From Caulobacteraceae bacterium (GTDB lineage: Bacteria; Pseudomonadota; Alphaproteobacteria; Caulobacterales; Caulobacteraceae): 64,000 bases of DNA. Below the pieces are notes generated by a model. The model was not told where the DNA came from, searched no databases, and saw nothing but the letters and a program-made list of their open reading frames with translations. Where the stretch lies: positions 1 to 64,000 of the forward strand of contig JAIEQC010000019.1 in the NCBI GenBank assembly GCA_019748055.1. The letters are read 5' to 3'. This document shows positions 10,800-20,062 of this stretch, in pieces. The first letter of the stretch is position 1. The number at the start of each line of letters is the position of its first letter. The position numbers and the translations under genes were made by a program.

Positions 10800-11603
10800 A
10801 TGACCGACGTCCTCGCCCGCATAGCCGCCTACAAGCGCGAGGAGGTCGCCGCCCGAAAGGCCGCCGAATCGCAGGCGCAGGTCGAGGCCCGCGCCGCCCT
10901 GGCTTCGCCCCCGCGCGGCTTTCACGCCGCGCTGCAGGCCCGCTTCGACGACACGGGCCGCCCCGGTCTGATCGCCGAGATCAAGAAGGCCAGCCCGTCC
11001 AAGGGCCTGATCCGCCCCGACTTCGACCCGCCCGAACTGGCGAGGGCATATGAGCGCGGCGGCGCGACGTGCCTGTCGGTCCTGACCGACGCCCCCAGCT
11101 TCCAGGGCGACGACGTCTTCCTGGGTCAGGCCCGCGCCGCGACCGCCCTGCCCTGCCTGCGCAAGGACTTCCTCGTCGACCCGTGGCAGGTGGCCGAGAG
11201 CCGGGCGCTGGGGGCCGACTGCATCCTGATCATCCTGGCCATGATCGACGACGCCCTGGCCGCCGACTTGCTGGCGGAGGCGGACCGCTTCGGCATGGAC
11301 GCCCTGATCGAGACCCACGACGAGGCCGAAATGGCCCGCGCCTGCCGCCTCGTTCAGGACCGCGAGACCGCGCTGGTCGGGATCAACGCCCGGTCCCTGC
11401 GCACCTTCGACGTCGATCTGGCCCGCGTCGAGGAACTGGCCCTACTCAGCCCCGTCCACGCCCTGCTCGTCGCCGAAAGCGGCATCTTCACCCCCGAGGA
11501 CGTCGCCCGCGTCTCCGCCGCCCACGCCCAAGCCGTGTTGGTCGGCGAGAGCCTGATGCGACAGGCGGACGTTGAGGCGGCGACGCGGGAGCTTATGGGG
11601 TGA
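10800..11603 (+). CDS. trpC: Indole-3-glycerol phosphate synthase
   Basis: A 267-residue TIM-barrel enzyme converting carboxyphenylamino-deoxyribulose phosphate to indole-3-glycerol phosphate. The N-terminal YKREEV, the catalytic stretch [47 protein letters not shown] and LVAESGI are all present. It is monofunctional, with no TrpF domain attached. ATG 10800 is preferred over a GTG two codons earlier. Its stop overlaps the next start (GTGA), so the following membrane protein is translationally coupled. Confidence 0.97.
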   Translation: MTDVLARIAAYKREEVAARKAAESQAQVEARAALASPPRGFHAALQARFDDTGRPGLIAEIKKASPSKGLIRPDFDPPELARAYERGGATCLSVLTDAPSFQGDDVFLGQARAATALPCLRKDFLVDPWQVAESRALGADCILIILAMIDDALAADLLAEADRFGMDALIETHDEAEMARACRLVQDRETALVGINARSLRTFDVDLARVEELALLSPVHALLVAESGIFTPEDVARVSAAHAQAVLVGESLMRQADVEAATRELMG

Positions 11604-12067
11604 AGGCGGCGACGCCCGGCCGACGCAATCTCGAGGCGATTCTGTCGGCCGCTGCCGCCGCGCTCCTGATCTATCTGGCGCTCAGGCTTCTGGCGACGGA
11701 CGGAGCCGGCTTCCGAAGCCGCAGGCTGTTCAACATTTGGGAACTCGGCGTCATCGTGAACTTCGCGATGGCCGCGCTCCTCATCGCGAACGTCTATCGC
11801 GTCGCAAGCAAGGGGCGGCCCATTGAGGTTCGGGGTGACGGACTGCACCACCCGAGCTGGCGGCGCCCCATCCCCTTCGCCGACATCGAGCGCGTCCTGG
11901 TGAAGCGCGAACCCGCACTACACGGCGGACACAAGATGCAGGTTTCGCTGCTTCTGAGATCGGGAGCGGTTCAGCTGTTGCCATCGTCGCTATTGCCTGC
12001 GGCGCCGACGACGTTCGCCAAGCGCGTGCGTGCCGCGATGATGCAATCCACGCCCCCTCCCCGTTAA
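11600..12067 (+). CDS. Hypothetical membrane protein with PH-like soluble part
   Basis: A 155-residue protein with two hydrophobic helices (about residues 11-30 and 47-66), then a soluble domain of alternating strands ([27 protein letters not shown]...) that resembles bacterial PH/YdbT-like domains. This assignment is from strand pattern only. It starts on a GTG that overlaps the trpC stop. Related genomes often carry moaC/moeA at this place before lexA, so its position is unusual. Function unknown. Confidence 0.7.
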   Translation: MKAATPGRRNLEAILSAAAAALLIYLALRLLATDGAGFRSRRLFNIWELGVIVNFAMAALLIANVYRVASKGRPIEVRGDGLHHPSWRRPIPFADIERVLVKREPALHGGHKMQVSLLLRSGAVQLLPSSLLPAAPTTFAKRVRAAMMQSTPPPR

Positions 12068-12082
12068 GTTGACATTAGGCAA

Positions 12083-12097
12083 GAACACTTACAGAAC
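12083..12097. promoter_or_regulatory. LexA box 1 (SOS operator) upstream of lexA
   Basis: GAAC-ACTTACA-GAAC fits exactly the alphaproteobacterial LexA operator GAAC-N7-GAAC (or GTTC-N7-GTTC). A TTGACA hexamer at 12069-12074 just upstream could be the -35 element, so LexA bound here would block polymerase. The position implies autoregulation. Confidence 0.85.
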
Positions 12098-12107
12098 ATC
12101 GCCATCG

Positions 12108-12122
12108 GTTCACGGCTTGTTC
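12108..12122. promoter_or_regulatory. LexA box 2 (SOS operator) upstream of lexA
   Basis: GTTC-ACGGCTT-GTTC is a second exact match to the alphaproteobacterial LexA operator, 25 bases downstream of the first and in the opposite orientation. It ends 17 bases before the lexA start codon. Two boxes suggest tight or cooperative autorepression. Confidence 0.82.
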
Positions 12123-12139
12123 CTGAAAGATTCGACGCC

Positions 12140-12820
12140 ATGCTCACCAAGAAGCAGCACGAGCTCCTGATGTTCATCCATGAACGGATCAAGGAGACGG
12201 GCGTCTCGCCCTCGTTCGACGAGATGAAGGAGGCGCTGGATCTGGCGTCCAAGTCGGGCATCCACCGCCTGATCACGGCACTGGAGGAGCGCGGCTTCAT
12301 CCGCCGGCTGGCCCACCGGGCCCGTGCGCTGGAAGTGACCAAGCTGCCCGACGCCGCCGCGCCCGGCGGCCGGGGCTTCAAGCCGCAGGTGGTGCAGGGC
12401 GGCGGCCGCCCGATCGCCGCCGAACCGGCCAACGACACGCGCGAGCTGTCCCTGATGGGCAAGATCGCCGCCGGCACCCCCATCGCCGCGATCGAGCACG
12501 AAACCGCCCGGTATCCGGTGCCCGAGGCCATGCTGGGCTCCGGCGAACACTATCTGCTGGAGATCGAAGGCGACTCCATGATCGAGGCCGGGATCCTCAA
12601 CGGCGACCTGGTCATCATCAAATCGTCCGACACGGCCACCTCGGGCGACATCGTCGTGGCCCTGGTCGAGGGCGAGGAAGCCACTCTGAAACGTCTGCGC
12701 AAGAAGGGCGCCTCGATCGCGCTGGAGCCCGCCAACCGCAACTACGAAACCCGCATCTTCGGTCCCGACCAGGTCGAGGTCCAAGGCAAGCTGGTCGGCC
12801 TCATCCGCCGCTATCACTAG
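12140..12820 (+). CDS. lexA: SOS-response repressor LexA
   Basis: A 226-residue LexA with an N-terminal winged-helix domain (residues 1-65, start [18 protein letters not shown]) and a C-terminal S24 self-cleavage domain. The cleavage site Ala111-Gly112 (KIAAGTP), nucleophile Ser146 in [10 protein letters not shown], and general-base Lys184 (TLKRL) are all present. RecA-ssDNA stimulates self-cleavage and derepresses DNA-repair genes. Two operators lie in its own promoter. Length is slightly above E. coli LexA (202), from the linker around residues 68-98, as in other alphaproteobacteria. Confidence 0.98.
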   Translation: MLTKKQHELLMFIHERIKETGVSPSFDEMKEALDLASKSGIHRLITALEERGFIRRLAHRARALEVTKLPDAAAPGGRGFKPQVVQGGGRPIAAEPANDTRELSLMGKIAAGTPIAAIEHETARYPVPEAMLGSGEHYLLEIEGDSMIEAGILNGDLVIIKSSDTATSGDIVVALVEGEEATLKRLRKKGASIALEPANRNYETRIFGPDQVEVQGKLVGLIRRYH

Positions 12821-12983
12821 CTTTCGTCATCCTCCGGCGCTCCGCAGGAGCGACCGGGGGACCCAGCGGCGCGCGAGAGCGCGAAACTGTCACGCACGCG
12901 ATACAGGGGGCTCATCGCCTTCGCTCCGCTTCGGCGCCGCTGGGTCCCCCGGTCTCGCTACGCTCGTTGGAGGATGACGAAAG
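12821..12983. repeat. 163-bp inverted-repeat element between lexA and comEC
   Basis: The ends CTTTCGTCATCCTCC (12821-12835) and its exact complement (12969-12983) bound the element. Inside are a second complementary pair around GGGGGACCCAGCGGCG / CGCCGCTGGGTCCCCC, plus smaller hairpins. It begins the base after the lexA stop and ends seven bases before the comEC stop, so it fills the whole convergent gap. It may act as a bidirectional terminator. It shares the GGGGACCCAG core with the element at 9541-9669. Confidence 0.85.
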
Positions 12984-12989
12984 CAGGGC

Positions 12990-15149
12990 TCACTCTCCCT
13001 CCCCGTACCGCGCCCACGGCCGGTCGCCGCGCAGGTCGGCGACCCACACGGCGCGCCAGCCGTCCCCCTCGCGCCACAGCTCCACCGCGCCCCTCTCCGC
13101 GAAGTCGCGCCCGTCAAGCACCAGCCGCGACGCGCACTCCGGCGGCAGCACCTCCACCTCGGTCCGCACCGCCACCACCTCCGCCGTCGCGCACGCCGCC
13201 GCCAGCCGCTCGACCTCCGGGGCCCTTCGCCCCCACAGCAGCGCCGGCCCCACGCTCTCCACTTCAGGCCGACAGTCCGTCCGCCCACACGTCCAGCCCT
13301 CTTCCGATCGCGCCTGAACCGTCAGCCCCCGCCGCCGGCTCCACACCTCCACGCCGAAATCCTCCAGCCCGCCGCGCACCACGGTCGCGACGCCGCCCTC
13401 GACCGTCGCCGCCTTGGCCCCGCCGTCCCCGATCCACACGTCCGGCGCCGGCCCCCTCGGCCACACCAGCACGGCGCACGCCAGCGGCAGGCCGATCCAC
13501 CTCAGCGGCCCCCGCACCAGACAGCAGATCATCACACCCATGAACGCGATCGGCAGCGCCGCCGTCGGCGCGCTGGCATAGGTGCGCACCGCCCCCGGCA
13601 AGTCGGCGGTCCAGCCCCCGACCCAAAGCATCCCCTCGATCCCGAGCCCCGCCAGCCAGAGGAAAGGCCCGCCCAGTCCGAGAGGCTCCAGCAGCGCCCC
13701 CAGCGCCAGCGTCGGCATGATCAGGAAGTCCGAGATCGGGGCAACGGTCATGTTCGAGACCAGCCCGTACATGGCCGCGCGGTTGAAGTGCTGCATGGCG
13801 AACGGCGCCGTCGCCGCCCCCGCCACCAAGCTAGCCAGCGCCGCCAGCGCGATCCACTGCCCCGTCCGCTGCACCGCCAGGATCGGCAACGGCGCCTGGA
13901 TTTCCCGCGGCCGCCGCGGCCACGCCTCCACCAGGGCGACCAGCGCCGCCGTCGCCGCGAACGACATCTGGAACCCCGGCGTGACGATCGCCTCCGGCTG
14001 GATCGCCAGCACGATCAGCGCGGCCACCGCCAGCCCGTGCATGGTGATGGCCGGCCGGTCCATCAGAATGGCCAGAAAGGCGATCGACGCCGTCACCGCC
14101 GCCCGCACCGCCGGCGCCGGCGCCCCCGAGATCACCAGATAGACCCCGACCGCGACCAGCCCCGTCCACGCCGCCGCCTTCTTGCCGTTGATCCTCAGCG
14201 CCAGCGGTGGGATCAGGGCGATCACCAGCCGGGCCGCGAAGAAGGCGAAACCGCCCACCACCGCCATGTGCAGGCCCGAGATCGACAGGATGTGCGCTAG
14301 GCCGGAATCGCGCATCCGCTCCACCTCTTCCGGGTCCAGCCATGCCTCCACGCCCGTCGTCATGGCCGCGGCGATCCCGCCCGTGCGGGTCCCCAGCCGC
14401 TCGACGATCCGCGCCGCCAGATCGACCCGCGCCGCGTTGACCGCCATCGTCAGCCGCAGCCGCCACGGAGGCCGTTCCAGAGACGCCGGCCGCGGATCGG
14501 TCAGCACGAACGCCACCCCGCCCATCCGCTGGAACCACGCCACCCGCCCGAAGTCGTAGGCCCCCGGCGAGGCCGGCGCCGGCGGCGGGTTCAGCAGGGC
14601 GAACAGGCTGACCGGCGTCCCCGGCGCGATCGGCGCCTTGCCCCGCAACGTGGCCCGCACCCGCAGCGGCGTCTCATCCGGCGCCAGCCCCGCGATCCGC
14701 ACCGGCGCCACCATCACCCGTGCCCCGCCGCTTCCGCCCGGCGATTCGACGTCGGTGACCCAGCCGGTGATCCGCACCGGCTCGCCCGTGGCCGGCGCGA
14801 TCGGCGCGGCGACCAGGTCGCTCCTCAGCTTCGCATTGGCCGCCCCCAGCGCGAAGAAGGCCAGCAGCATCAGCGGCCACGTCACGGCACGCCCCACCGG
14901 CAGTCGCCGCGCCGCCAGCCACAGCCCCGTCGCCAGAGCCGTGACCAGCACCAGCGGCCAGGCCGGCGGCTCGGCCTTCAGCAGGAAGTAGACGGCGGCC
15001 CCCGCGCCGAACGCCACCGGCGCCCACAACCCCCATCGCAGCGCCTGCGCCCGGGCCTGGTCGCGCAGAAACGCCGCCGCCCGGTCGCGCAGGCTGGGCT
15101 TGGCCGCGTCGGGAGGTATAAGGGCGGCCCCGATGGACCCCTCCCCCAT
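12990..15149 (-). CDS. comEC: ComEC/Rec2-family DNA-uptake channel protein
   Basis: A 719-residue polytopic membrane protein of the ComEC/Rec2 family, the inner-membrane channel for single-stranded DNA in natural transformation. An N-terminal DUF4131/OB-like section with two or three helices is followed by the competence domain with its hallmark LAHILSISGLHMAVVGGF and several helices. The C-terminal 200 residues sit where other ComECs carry a metallo-beta-lactamase domain, but no HxHxDH zinc motif is visible. ATG 15147-15149 is preferred over an upstream in-frame GTG because AGGAG lies six bases before it. The start codon overlaps the divergent gltX start. Confidence 0.9.
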   Translation of the reverse strand: MGEGSIGAALIPPDAAKPSLRDRAAAFLRDQARAQALRWGLWAPVAFGAGAAVYFLLKAEPPAWPLVLVTALATGLWLAARRLPVGRAVTWPLMLLAFFALGAANAKLRSDLVAAPIAPATGEPVRITGWVTDVESPGGSGGARVMVAPVRIAGLAPDETPLRVRATLRGKAPIAPGTPVSLFALLNPPPAPASPGAYDFGRVAWFQRMGGVAFVLTDPRPASLERPPWRLRLTMAVNAARVDLAARIVERLGTRTGGIAAAMTTGVEAWLDPEEVERMRDSGLAHILSISGLHMAVVGGFAFFAARLVIALIPPLALRINGKKAAAWTGLVAVGVYLVISGAPAPAVRAAVTASIAFLAILMDRPAITMHGLAVAALIVLAIQPEAIVTPGFQMSFAATAALVALVEAWPRRPREIQAPLPILAVQRTGQWIALAALASLVAGAATAPFAMQHFNRAAMYGLVSNMTVAPISDFLIMPTLALGALLEPLGLGGPFLWLAGLGIEGMLWVGGWTADLPGAVRTYASAPTAALPIAFMGVMICCLVRGPLRWIGLPLACAVLVWPRGPAPDVWIGDGGAKAATVEGGVATVVRGGLEDFGVEVWSRRRGLTVQARSEEGWTCGRTDCRPEVESVGPALLWGRRAPEVERLAAACATAEVVAVRTEVEVLPPECASRLVLDGRDFAERGAVELWREGDGWRAVWVADLRGDRPWARYGEGE

Positions 15150-16566
15150 GACCGCTCCTGTTTCCACCCCCGTCGTCACCCGCTTCGCCCCCTCGCCCAC
15201 CGGCTATCTGCACATAGGCGGCGCAAGAACGGCACTTTTCAACTGGCTGTTTGCAAAACGCCACAACGGCAGGTTTCTGGTGCGCGTCGAGGACACCGAC
15301 CGCGAACGCTCCACCGACGAGGCCGTGAAGGCCATCTTCGACGGCCTGAACTGGCTGGGCCTGTTCCCGGACGAGGAGCCCGTCTTCCAGTTCGCCCGCG
15401 CCGACCGCCACCGCGAGGTCATCGACCAGCTGCTGGCGACGGGCCACGCCTACCGCGACTTCCTCTCCGCCGAGGAGACCGGCGCCCTGCGCGACCAGGC
15501 CAAGGCTGAGGGCCGGACCTTCGAAAGCCCGTGGCGCGACCGTGAACCGACCGTCGACGACCTCATGAAGCCCCACACCGTCCGCTTCAGACGGCCGAAG
15601 GACGCGCCGGTCGTCGTCGCCGACGCGGTGCAGGGCGAGGTCCGCTGGGACACCGGATCGCTGGACGATCTGGTCATCCTGCGATCCGACGGCGCGCCGA
15701 CCTACAACCTCGCCGTGGTGGTCGACGACCACGACATGGGCGTGACCCACGTCATCCGCGGCGACGACCATCTGAACAACGCCGCGCGCCAAAGCCTGAT
15801 CTATGACGCTCTGGGCTGGACCCGTCCGACCTTCGCCCACATCCCGCTGATCCACGGTCCCGACGGCGCCAAGCTGTCGAAACGCCACGGCGCCCAGGCC
15901 GTGCATGAATACGCCGACATGGGCTATCTGCCCGAGGCCATGCGCAACTACCTGGCCCGGCTGGGCTGGGCGCACGGCGACGACGAGCTGTTCTCCGACG
16001 CCCAGGCGATAGAATGGTTCGGACTGGACGGCATCGGCAAGGCGCCGGCCCGGCTGGACTTCGACAAGCTGGCGCACGTCAACGCTCACTGGATCCGCCT
16101 GGCCGACGACGACCGCCTGGCCAAGTCGGCGCTGGACGTGCACCTCTCGCGCGGCCACGCCCTTGCTGAAGGCGACGAGGACCGCCTGGTCCGCGCCATG
16201 CCTTTCGTGAAGGATCGCGCCAAGACCCTGCTCGAACTCGCCGACCAGACCGCCTTCGTCCTGCGCCGCCGTCCGCTCGTCATCTACGACAAGGCCCTGC
16301 CGATGCTGGCCGGCGAGTCCGGTGAGCGCATCGCTCGCCTGCGCGACCGCCTGCGCCTGTTCGAGAGCTGGGACGTCTTCGCGCTGGAAGCGGAACTGAA
16401 GGCCTTCGTCGAGGAAGAAGGCGTCGGCTTCGGGAAGGTCGGCCCGGCCGTGCGCGCCGCCCTGACCGGCGACGGCGTCTCTCCCGACATCGCCCGGACC
16501 TTGGCCGCTTTGGGCCGAGAAGAAAGCCTCGGGCGCTTGGATGATGCGCTGCAACAGACTAAATGA
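15148..16566 (+). CDS. gltX: Glutamyl-tRNA synthetase
   Basis: A 472-residue class I aminoacyl-tRNA synthetase that charges tRNA-Glu. The ATP-site signatures are [21 protein letters not shown] (HIGH motif variant HIGG) and GAKLSKRHG (KMSKS variant). Several ATG codons are possible; 15148 gives the usual short lead before FAPSPTG. An in-frame ATG 15 bases upstream is an alternative, and no strong ribosome-binding site decides. Its promoter must lie within the divergent comEC gene. gltA follows after about 70 bases. Confidence 0.95.
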   Translation: MTAPVSTPVVTRFAPSPTGYLHIGGARTALFNWLFAKRHNGRFLVRVEDTDRERSTDEAVKAIFDGLNWLGLFPDEEPVFQFARADRHREVIDQLLATGHAYRDFLSAEETGALRDQAKAEGRTFESPWRDREPTVDDLMKPHTVRFRRPKDAPVVVADAVQGEVRWDTGSLDDLVILRSDGAPTYNLAVVVDDHDMGVTHVIRGDDHLNNAARQSLIYDALGWTRPTFAHIPLIHGPDGAKLSKRHGAQAVHEYADMGYLPEAMRNYLARLGWAHGDDELFSDAQAIEWFGLDGIGKAPARLDFDKLAHVNAHWIRLADDDRLAKSALDVHLSRGHALAEGDEDRLVRAMPFVKDRAKTLLELADQTAFVLRRRPLVIYDKALPMLAGESGERIARLRDRLRLFESWDVFALEAELKAFVEEEGVGFGKVGPAVRAALTGDGVSPDIARTLAALGREESLGRLDDALQQTK

Positions 16567-16637
16567 CGTTCACCTCAAGTCCCTCGCCGACCGGCAGCGC
16601 TTCGGCGCCGCGGCGACGCGCAAGTGAAAGGCCCGAA

Positions 16638-17936
16638 ATGACCGACTCCAAGACCGCCGGATCCGCCACCTTTACGCTGGGCGACAAGAGTGTGGATCTG
16701 CCGGTCCTCTCCGGTTCGACCGGGCCGGACGTGGTCGACATCCGCAAGCTGTACGGCGCGACCGGGGCCTTCACCTTCGATCCCGGCTTCACCTCGACGG
16801 CCGCCTGTGAAAGCGCCCTGACCTACATCGACGGCGACGCCGGCATCCTGCTGCACCGCGGCTATCCCATCGACCAGCTGGCCTCGAAGTCGAACTTCGT
16901 CGAGGTCTGCCACCTGCTGCTGCACGGCGAGCTGCCGACCGCGCCGGAATACGAAAAGTTCGAGCGCAGCGTGACGATGCACACGATGCTGCATTCGCAG
17001 TTCGACCGCTTCTTCGAAGGCTTCCGCCGCGACGCCCACCCTATGGCGATCATGGTCGGCACCGTCGGCGCCCTGTCCGCCTTCTATCACGACAGCCTGG
17101 ACATCCATGATCCGGTCCAGCGCAACATCTCGGCCATCCGCCTGATCGCCAAGATGCCCACGATCGCGGCGCGGGCCTACAAGTATTCGATCGGCCAGCC
17201 GTTCGTGTCGCCGCGCAACGATCTGAATTATTCGGAAAACTTCCTGCGCATGTGCTTCGCAGTGCCTGCGGAGGATTATGTGGTGAACCCGGTTCTGGCT
17301 CGCGCCATGGACCGCATCCTGATCCTTCATGCCGACCACGAGCAAAACGCCTCGACCTCGACGGTGCGTCTGGCCGGCTCGTCGGGGGCCAATCCGTTCG
17401 CCTGCATCGCCGCCGGCATCGCCTGCCTGTGGGGCCCCTCGCACGGGGGCGCCAACGAAGAGGCGCTGAACATGCTCAAGGAGATCGGCACGCCCGAGAA
17501 AATCCCGGAGTTCATCGCCGGGGTGAAGGACCGTCGCTACAAGCTCATGGGCTTCGGCCACCGGGTTTACAAAAACTACGACCCCCGCGCCCGCGTGATG
17601 AAGGAGAGCGCAGACGAAGTGCTGGCCGCCGTCGGCGATCCCAACGATCCGCTGTTCCAGGTCGCCAAGGAGTTGGAGAAGGTCGCGCTGAACGACGAGT
17701 ACTTCATCGAGCGCAAGCTGTTCCCGAACGTCGACTTCTACTCGGGCATCACCCTGTCGGCCATGGGCTTCCCGACCTCGATGTTCACCGTGCTGTTCTC
17801 GCTGGCGCGGACCGTGGGCTGGATCGCCCAGTGGCAGGAGATGATGGAGGATCCGTCGCAGAAGATCGGACGCCCCCGCCAGCTCTACACCGGACCGACC
17901 GAACGCGACTACGTGCCGATCCAGAACCGGGGCTGA
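16638..17936 (+). CDS. gltA: Citrate synthase (type II, hexameric class)
   Basis: A 432-residue citrate synthase condensing acetyl-CoA and oxaloacetate. Catalytic residues are visible as His in [12 protein letters not shown], His in [13 protein letters not shown] and Asp in PNVDFYSGI. The N-terminal beta domain ([29 protein letters not shown]) is typical of the larger NADH-sensitive Gram-negative type. ATG 16638 with AAAGG upstream gives the usual N-terminus; an earlier ATG in the same frame would add 25 low-complexity residues. It converges tightly on gor. Confidence 0.97.
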   Translation: MTDSKTAGSATFTLGDKSVDLPVLSGSTGPDVVDIRKLYGATGAFTFDPGFTSTAACESALTYIDGDAGILLHRGYPIDQLASKSNFVEVCHLLLHGELPTAPEYEKFERSVTMHTMLHSQFDRFFEGFRRDAHPMAIMVGTVGALSAFYHDSLDIHDPVQRNISAIRLIAKMPTIAARAYKYSIGQPFVSPRNDLNYSENFLRMCFAVPAEDYVVNPVLARAMDRILILHADHEQNASTSTVRLAGSSGANPFACIAAGIACLWGPSHGGANEEALNMLKEIGTPEKIPEFIAGVKDRRYKLMGFGHRVYKNYDPRARVMKESADEVLAAVGDPNDPLFQVAKELEKVALNDEYFIERKLFPNVDFYSGITLSAMGFPTSMFTVLFSLARTVGWIAQWQEMMEDPSQKIGRPRQLYTGPTERDYVPIQNRG

Positions 17937-17951
17937 GATTCGCTTCACCCC
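17929..17951. terminator. Hairpin spanning the stop codons of gltA and gor
   Basis: GGGG(C)TGA pairs with TCACCCC around an eight-base loop, with one bulged C. The two stop codons form part of the stem. The gap between the genes is only eight bases, so this hairpin may be the shared transcription or mRNA-end signal. There is no clear T-run, so termination is a guess. Confidence 0.4.
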
Positions 17952-19330
17952 AGGGCGGTGTCGTGCGGTCGGACCGGCTCACGCATCGTCACCAACTCCT
18001 CGGCCACGGTGGGATGGACCGCACAGGTCGCATCCCACTGGGCCTTGGTCAGGCCCGCCTTAATGGCGATGGCGGCGACCTGGATGATCTCCGGCGCGTC
18101 GGGACCGACGATGTGGACGCCGACCACGCGCTGGGTCTCGTTGTCCACCACCAGCTTCATCAGCATGCGCTCGTCCGAGCCGGTGAAGGCGTACTTCATC
18201 GGCCGGAAGCGGGTCATGTAGACGTCCACCCCACCTCCGCACGCGCGCCGGGCCTCGGCCTCCGTCAGGCCGACGGTCCCGACGGGCGGCTGGCTGAAGA
18301 CGGCGGTGGCCACGGCCTCGTAGTCGAACTTCATCGGCCGGTCGCGGAACACCGTCGAGTGGAAGGCCACGGCCTCGCGGATGGCGACCGGGGTCAGGTT
18401 CATGCGGTCGGTGACGTCGCCGATGGCCCAGATGTTCTCTGCGGTGGTGCGGGACCATTCATCGACCTTGATCGCCCCGTCGTCGGTCAGTTCGACGCCC
18501 GCGGTCTCCAGCCCCAGTTCCTTGACGTAGGGGATGCGGCCGGTCGCGAACATGACGACGTCGGTTTCGATCGAATGGCCGTTCTCGAGGTGATTGACGA
18601 TGCCCGTCGCCGTCTTCTCCAAAGACTTGTGCTGGCAGCCCAGGATGACCTTCACGCCGCGCTTCTCGATCTCGGCGGCCAGATGGGCGCGCACGTCGTC
18701 GTCAAAACCGCGCAGGATGTTGGGACCGCGATAGATCAGCGTGGTCTCGACGCCCAGACCCGCGAAGATGCCGGCGAACTCCACCGCGATGTAGCCGCCG
18801 CCCGCGATCAGGATGCGCTTCGGCAGCTCGGGCAGGTGGAAGGCCTCTTCCGAGGTGATGGCGTGCTCCACGCCGGGCAGTTCCGGCGGAACCCAGGGCC
18901 GGCCGCCGGTCGCGATCAGGATCTTCTCGGCCGTGTAGGTGCGGTCCTTGCCGACGATTTCGACGGTGTGGGCGTCCTTCAGGACGGCACGCCCGTGGAT
19001 CAGCTCGGCGCCCGCCTTGCCCAGATTGGCGGCGTAGATGCCCGAAAGTCGGGCGATCTCGACGTCCTTCGTCTCGATGAAGCTCGGCCAGTCGAACGTC
19101 GGCTTCGGGATCGTCCAGCCGTAGCCCTCGGCGATCTCGAACTGGTGCGCGAAGTCGGACGCCATCACCATGAACTTCTTCGGCACGCAGCCCCGGATGA
19201 CGCAGGTGCCGCCGGCGCGGTGCTCCTCGGCCACCGCCACCCGCTTGCCGTCCAGCGCCGCCAGTCGCGCCGCCCGCACGCCGCCCGAACCGGCGCCGAT
19301 GACGAAGAGGTCGTAGTCGTAGGCGGTCAT
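17945..19330 (-). CDS. gor: Glutathione-disulfide reductase
   Basis: A 461-residue flavoprotein disulfide reductase that regenerates GSH from GSSG using NADPH. It has the FAD-binding VIGAGSGGVRAARLAA, the redox-active pair in GGTCVIRGCVPKK, the NADPH-binding IAGGGYIAVEFAGIFAGLG followed by YRG Arg, and the interface motif AVHPTVAEELVTMR with the catalytic His. ATG 19328-19330 has GGAG seven bases upstream; the frame is open further upstream, but that stretch lacks coding character. It lies downstream of rpiA on the same strand, separated by a 730-base unexplained region. Confidence 0.96.
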   Translation of the reverse strand: MTAYDYDLFVIGAGSGGVRAARLAALDGKRVAVAEEHRAGGTCVIRGCVPKKFMVMASDFAHQFEIAEGYGWTIPKPTFDWPSFIETKDVEIARLSGIYAANLGKAGAELIHGRAVLKDAHTVEIVGKDRTYTAEKILIATGGRPWVPPELPGVEHAITSEEAFHLPELPKRILIAGGGYIAVEFAGIFAGLGVETTLIYRGPNILRGFDDDVRAHLAAEIEKRGVKVILGCQHKSLEKTATGIVNHLENGHSIETDVVMFATGRIPYVKELGLETAGVELTDDGAIKVDEWSRTTAENIWAIGDVTDRMNLTPVAIREAVAFHSTVFRDRPMKFDYEAVATAVFSQPPVGTVGLTEAEARRACGGGVDVYMTRFRPMKYAFTGSDERMLMKLVVDNETQRVVGVHIVGPDAPEIIQVAAIAIKAGLTKAQWDATCAVHPTVAEELVTMREPVRPHDTALG

Positions 19331-20062
19331 GGGAAACTCCGGCGGCGTGTGCGGTCGAGGTAGGCGCGCGGCGGACGCCGGGCAAGCGGAAGCGCCCTCA
19401 GCCGACGGGCGGAAGGTGGAGAGGGCGGGCGGAGCGCCGGGACTTCGCCCGGATGCTGTGTGTGTTGTTACCGTTTCGACGAAGGCAGGGCGCTCCGCGC
19501 GGCTCGTCTGATCAGGAGCTGTCCGAGGTGGCCGGAACCACCGCATAGGGCCGCTGCTTCGCGACTAACGGACGCGCACCTGGCGGGCGGGCGGGAGACT
19601 TGCGAACCCCGGACCCGGACGCGCGCCTTCCCGTGACGCGCCATGATGCCTTGTTGGGCCCTACCGCTCGCGCCGCGGGCGCTCGCTGCTTGAGGGCAGG
19701 AGGACCGCGGAACGCCCGACAGGGCCGAAGCACCGGCCTCCCGTGACGATGAAACGTCCCGGTCGGCCCCCGCTCGAACCGCTCCCGCCGCGACAAGCTC
19801 GCAAGGCCTTGCGCCCTCCCCCGCGACGGAACTCCCAGATGCTGCATCACCCCGAAACCGACGTCGGAAACTCGGGGCGAAAAAGACCCACGGCGTTGAA
19901 AAGGCCCGGAAAGACGGACGGGATCGTCATAATCGCGCGGATCAAGTCGCCGCATCGAAGGCGCGCGGACGTCCACGTCCGCGACTTGCAGCGCCGCCGA
20001 ATTCGCGGACCCGGAGGTCAGCGCGCCGGGGGAGCCAGGTTCGAGGTCCGCTCGGGCGGGCG
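19331..20062. other. 730-base region without a recognisable gene, between rpiA and gor
   Basis: No frame here shows the strong third-position GC bias of the neighbouring genes. The longest open frame (minus strand, through 19512-20204) is Arg/Pro/Ser-rich, uses many T- and A-ending codons, and overruns into rpiA. I looked for tmRNA, RNase P RNA and 6S RNA signatures on both strands and did not see them. One 68-bp paired-hairpin repeat sits at 19960-20027. The rest may be a decayed gene or an unannotated RNA. Confidence 0.6.
19960..20027. repeat. 68-bp paired-hairpin element (copy 2 of 3, diverged)
   Basis: GGCGCGCGGAC-GTCCAC-GTCCGCG on the left and CGCGGAC-CCGGAG-GTCAGCGCGCC on the right repeat the architecture of the element at 10721-10786. 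The right outer arm has a mismatch, so this copy looks older. It lies just downstream of rpiA. Confidence 0.75.

Noticed and set aside
19331-20062. Possible tmRNA, RNase P RNA or 6S RNA in the long gap.
   Set aside because: The tag-peptide codons of ssrA, the GAGGAAAGTCC core of RNase P and a 6S-like bubble hairpin were not found on either strand.
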